NCBI GenBank assembly: GCA_001770355.1
Contig: MEQV01000120.1
Coordinates: 1-9,552 of the forward strand
DNA length: 9,552 bases
Source of the DNA: Betaproteobacteria bacterium RIFCSPLOWO2_02_FULL_62_17
GTDB taxonomy: Bacteria > Pseudomonadota > Gammaproteobacteria > Burkholderiales > SG8-39
Direction of reading: 5' to 3'
Shown: piece by piece, positions 8,801 to 9,552 of the stretch
How the letters are laid out: the number at the start of each line of letters is the position of its first letter
How positions within the stretch are numbered: position 1 is the stretch's first letter
The notes under the pieces: generated by a model
Told to the model about the DNA's origin: nothing
Databases searched by the model: none
The model's input: only the letters and a program-made list of their open reading frames with translations
Position numbers and translations under genes: made by a program

Positions 8801-9282
8801 TCGACAACCGCTATCTGATCGCCAATCTGATCCAGTGCGAGCCGGCGACGGCGCGGGTCGTGGAGCCGGGAGCGCTCTCCGGCGTCTTCGCGCTCCAGGA
8901 AGAGGTGGTCGCGAACATTCTGAAGACGGTGGTCGAGCAGAAAGCGCTCGAGGTCGCACCCCGGACCATCGATCCCGTGCAGCAGACAGTTGCGACAGCC
9001 ATCCAGGGCTATCTCAACCACCCTGAGCTTGATCGCAAGGAAGCCATCGAGCTGATCCGGTTCCTCAATCAGCCGATGCTGTCTGTGCAGATCAAGCAGC
9101 TTCGGGCGGCGCTCAAGAGCTTCAAAGCCGCCGGCCAGGTGAACGAGTTGATCGAGGAGGTGCGAAAGCTGCGCAACATGATCGCCGAGCCCGAGGCTGA
9201 GGTTTATGCAGGAGCGCAGCAAACGCCGCTGTGCCGGGAGGATCTGAAGCTGATCTGCTTTGAGTTTGTCGGTGGCGGCTAA
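5893..9282 (+). CDS. PLD-type nuclease fused to SNF2-family helicase
   Basis: The protein has 1129 residues. Residues 1-170 form a phospholipase D-like domain with a single HKD-type motif: H122-A-K124, then GSSNFT at 150-155 and a downstream RELN. The Asp usual five residues after the Lys is a Tyr (Y129). Single-motif PLD nucleases normally work as dimers. The helicase follows: motif I GLGKT at 311-315, Ia LIVCPASLRDMW, II DEAH at 383-386, III TATP at 422-425, a long charged insertion at about 490-690, IV KVLVFTYYKDT at 707-717, V STDVLSEGQNLQ at 786-797 and VI QRAGRIDRIG at 816-825. The arrangement fits SNF2/HepA-like superfamily 2 translocases. A helical tail of about 300 residues follows. 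It probably moves along and cleaves unmethylated foreign DNA, serving as the restriction effector for the methyltransferase encoded 2 bp upstream. ATG at 5893 is chosen. A TTG at 5887, overlapping the upstream TGA, would add two residues. GAAG at 5882-5885 may be the RBS. GC content returns to that of the host. The stop overlaps the convergent neighbour. Confidence 0.93.
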   Translation: MRIPYVIDNEEHRLADVLNQVLAEHAGRSLDVASAYFTVGGYAQVRERLAALGSFRLLLGAEPAHGADIGLRPDPGLVRGLMKRDLEELPFDEATLRLVEDLIAWLREMKVEVRLHAEGFLHAKCWLFYGDRPGQLSLFDRFRPVVAIVGSSNFTTPGLTSNRELNLSHKVLLDPEEAEDRDAALAVKYLADQGGGERIAPRNRQIVKSEVGARAIIELERWFLRQWGASRDFKEELIALLDASKFGRAEYTPWQVYLKALYEYFRDDLEGEELSATRSAVELSQFQEDAAKRARKILARYDGVMIADSVGLGKTWIGKKLLEDYAYHLRQKALIVCPASLRDMWLRELNDATISGTVLSQEELGRETFDPRQWSDADVVLVDEAHNLRNPNANRYGNLERVLGANGGRGKDGARKKVILLTATPINNDLFDLHNQIALITRGDRSYFAAAGIGDLYRYFLHARRETRKQAQGLALYNLLEEIVIRRTRPFVRRAYAEATIRGEPVRFPERKLRTVNYDLEATYGGIYEEVVAGVESLQLAPYKLETFKKKDRNDFETGREEALVGIFKSRYLKRFESSIEAFRISVRRALAFLNTFETYLLDGKLLASADFHRAIAYLSREDEEDDATPGSLADELDANEDARRYLERMAGVNTAEYDLRGIHRAVEHDVKVLTRIWERVKDIRPEKDAKLQRLKELLRGELRGRKVLVFTYYKDTARYLYRHLGHPENPAALAFCAELGGLKVRRMDSGADAKERLRIVEGFAPKSNGRKEWVGTEREIDLLISTDVLSEGQNLQDCGLLLNYDLHWNPTRMVQRAGRIDRIGSLFEELWLYNMFPDAGLERLLRLVESLSVKISAIDQAGFHDASVLGELVHPQNFNTLRRIREEDGSIIQEEEQATELVSNESLAHQLKQMLEGGAREMIENLPDGIHSGQVKPNAKGVFFYFQARQGEERLHFWRYYDLKDRTIVDNRYLIANLIQCEPATARVVEPGALSGVFALQEEVVANILKTVVEQKALEVAPRTIDPVQQTVATAIQGYLNHPELDRKEAIELIRFLNQPMLSVQIKQLRAALKSFKAAGQVNELIEEVRKLRNMIAEPEAEVYAGAQQTPLCREDLKLICFEFVGGG

Positions 9283-9552
9283 GTGATGAGGGCTCCTTGC
9301 ATCACGAGCAGGTAGCGCAGGAGCCGCCCTGCCGCCATGAACAGCAGCGCGGCGATCCAGTTCAAGCGCAGCCAGCCGGCAGCAACGCACAATGCGTCGC
9401 CGACCAGCGGCAGCCAAGCGAGAAAGGTCGCGGCTGCCCCGTAGCGTCTTACCCAGGACAGCGCTTTGGCATCCGGCACGCGCGCGGGAATGATTCTTCC
9501 CAGGAGATAGGACGTCATGCCACCCGCCGTGTTGCCGAGCGTCGCGAGCGCG
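9279..9552 (-). CDS. yqaA: YqaA-type DedA/SNARE-associated family membrane protein, C-terminal part
   Basis: The minus-strand frame is open from the window edge to a TAG at 9279-9281 and gives about 90 residues. It begins ALATLGNTAGGMTSYLLGR. The Gly-Asn-Thr-x-Gly-Gly and Tyr-Leu-Leu-Gly-Arg pattern is characteristic of YqaA. A hydrophobic stretch, TFLAWLPLVGDALCVAAGW, follows, and then a last membrane helix, WIAALLFMAAGRLLRYLLVM. YqaA proteins are small inner-membrane proteins (about 140 residues in E. coli) of the DedA/VTT group, with no firmly assigned function. The N-terminal part, about 50 residues, lies beyond the right edge. The ATG at 9516-9518 is internal, because the conserved GNT motif lies upstream of it in the same frame. 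The gene converges on the helicase gene and the two stop codons overlap by four bases. Confidence 0.82.
   Translation of the reverse strand, partial: ALATLGNTAGGMTSYLLGRIIPARVPDAKALSWVRRYGAAATFLAWLPLVGDALCVAAGWLRLNWIAALLFMAAGRLLRYLLVMQGALIT
9283..9305. other. Stem-loop at the convergent gene junction, possible weak terminator
   Basis: GTGATGAGG at 9283-9291 can pair with CCT at 9295-9297 and CATCAC at 9300-9305. The loop is GCT and two bases (TG, 9298-9299) bulge out. It starts on the base after the helicase stop codon and lies inside the end of the yqaA-like coding sequence. Neither strand has the T-run of an intrinsic terminator, so it may only stabilise transcript ends or be a chance pairing. 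Confidence 0.3.

Noticed and set aside
147..9282. Assignment as a BREX or DISARM locus
   Set aside because: The methyltransferase and helicase resemble parts of those systems, but pglZ, brxC, drmA and drmB are absent, and the flanking genes look like housekeeping genes rather than more of an island.
8416..9417. 333-codon minus-strand open frame spanning the helicase end and the junction
   Set aside because: It overlaps both the helicase C-terminal coding region and the yqaA-like gene in a different frame, and it has no recognisable domain.
1..9552. CRISPR arrays, tRNA or rRNA genes, insertion sequences and integrases
   Set aside because: I saw no regularly spaced repeats, RNA gene signatures, transposase motifs or terminal repeats, and nearly every base is accounted for by coding sequence.

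Overview
The window is GC-rich (hand counts of sample 60-base lines outside the methyltransferase C-terminal half give about 68-72% GC) and densely coded. It most resembles a chromosomal segment of a proteobacterium. The partial 3-hydroxyacyl-CoA dehydrogenase on the left and the YqaA-type membrane protein on the right fit a beta- or gammaproteobacterium, but the lineage is an inference and no rRNA or other marker is present.

Layout: (1) the last 40 codons of a 3-hydroxybutyryl-CoA dehydrogenase-like gene, ending at 122; (2) a three-gene, same-strand cassette filling 147-9282; (3) the C-terminal part of a yqaA-like gene on the opposite strand, running off the right edge. The flanking genes look like housekeeping genes, so the cassette appears complete within the window.

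The cassette encodes an ArdC/ImmA-IrrE-like zinc metallopeptidase, a 1577-residue Eco57I/type IIG-like N6-adenine DNA methyltransferase, and a 1129-residue protein joining a phospholipase D-type nuclease domain to an SNF2-family helicase. The first two genes overlap by ATGA. The second and third are 2 bp apart. This spacing implies one transcript with translational coupling. My reading is a restriction-modification-like defence system. The methyltransferase marks host DNA, and the PLD-helicase acts as the ATP-driven effector on unmarked DNA. The metallopeptidase is an unusual third partner that could regulate or protect the system. Hallmark genes of BREX (pglZ, brxC) and DISARM (drmA, drmB) are absent here.

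Three details stand out. The N-terminal PD-(D/E)xK-like domain of the methyltransferase seems to have lost its E-x-K and Q-xxx-Y residues, which would leave the PLD domain as the likely nuclease. The second half of the methyltransferase gene (about 3780-5835: catalytic motif IV plus target recognition region) drops to roughly 40-55% GC, suggesting replacement of the specificity-determining half by recombination. An eight-T run inside that segment, just before the NPPY motif, could act as a slippage switch. The cassette has almost no intergenic DNA: 24 bp at its left edge, and a 4-bp overlap with the convergent yqaA-like gene at its right edge.
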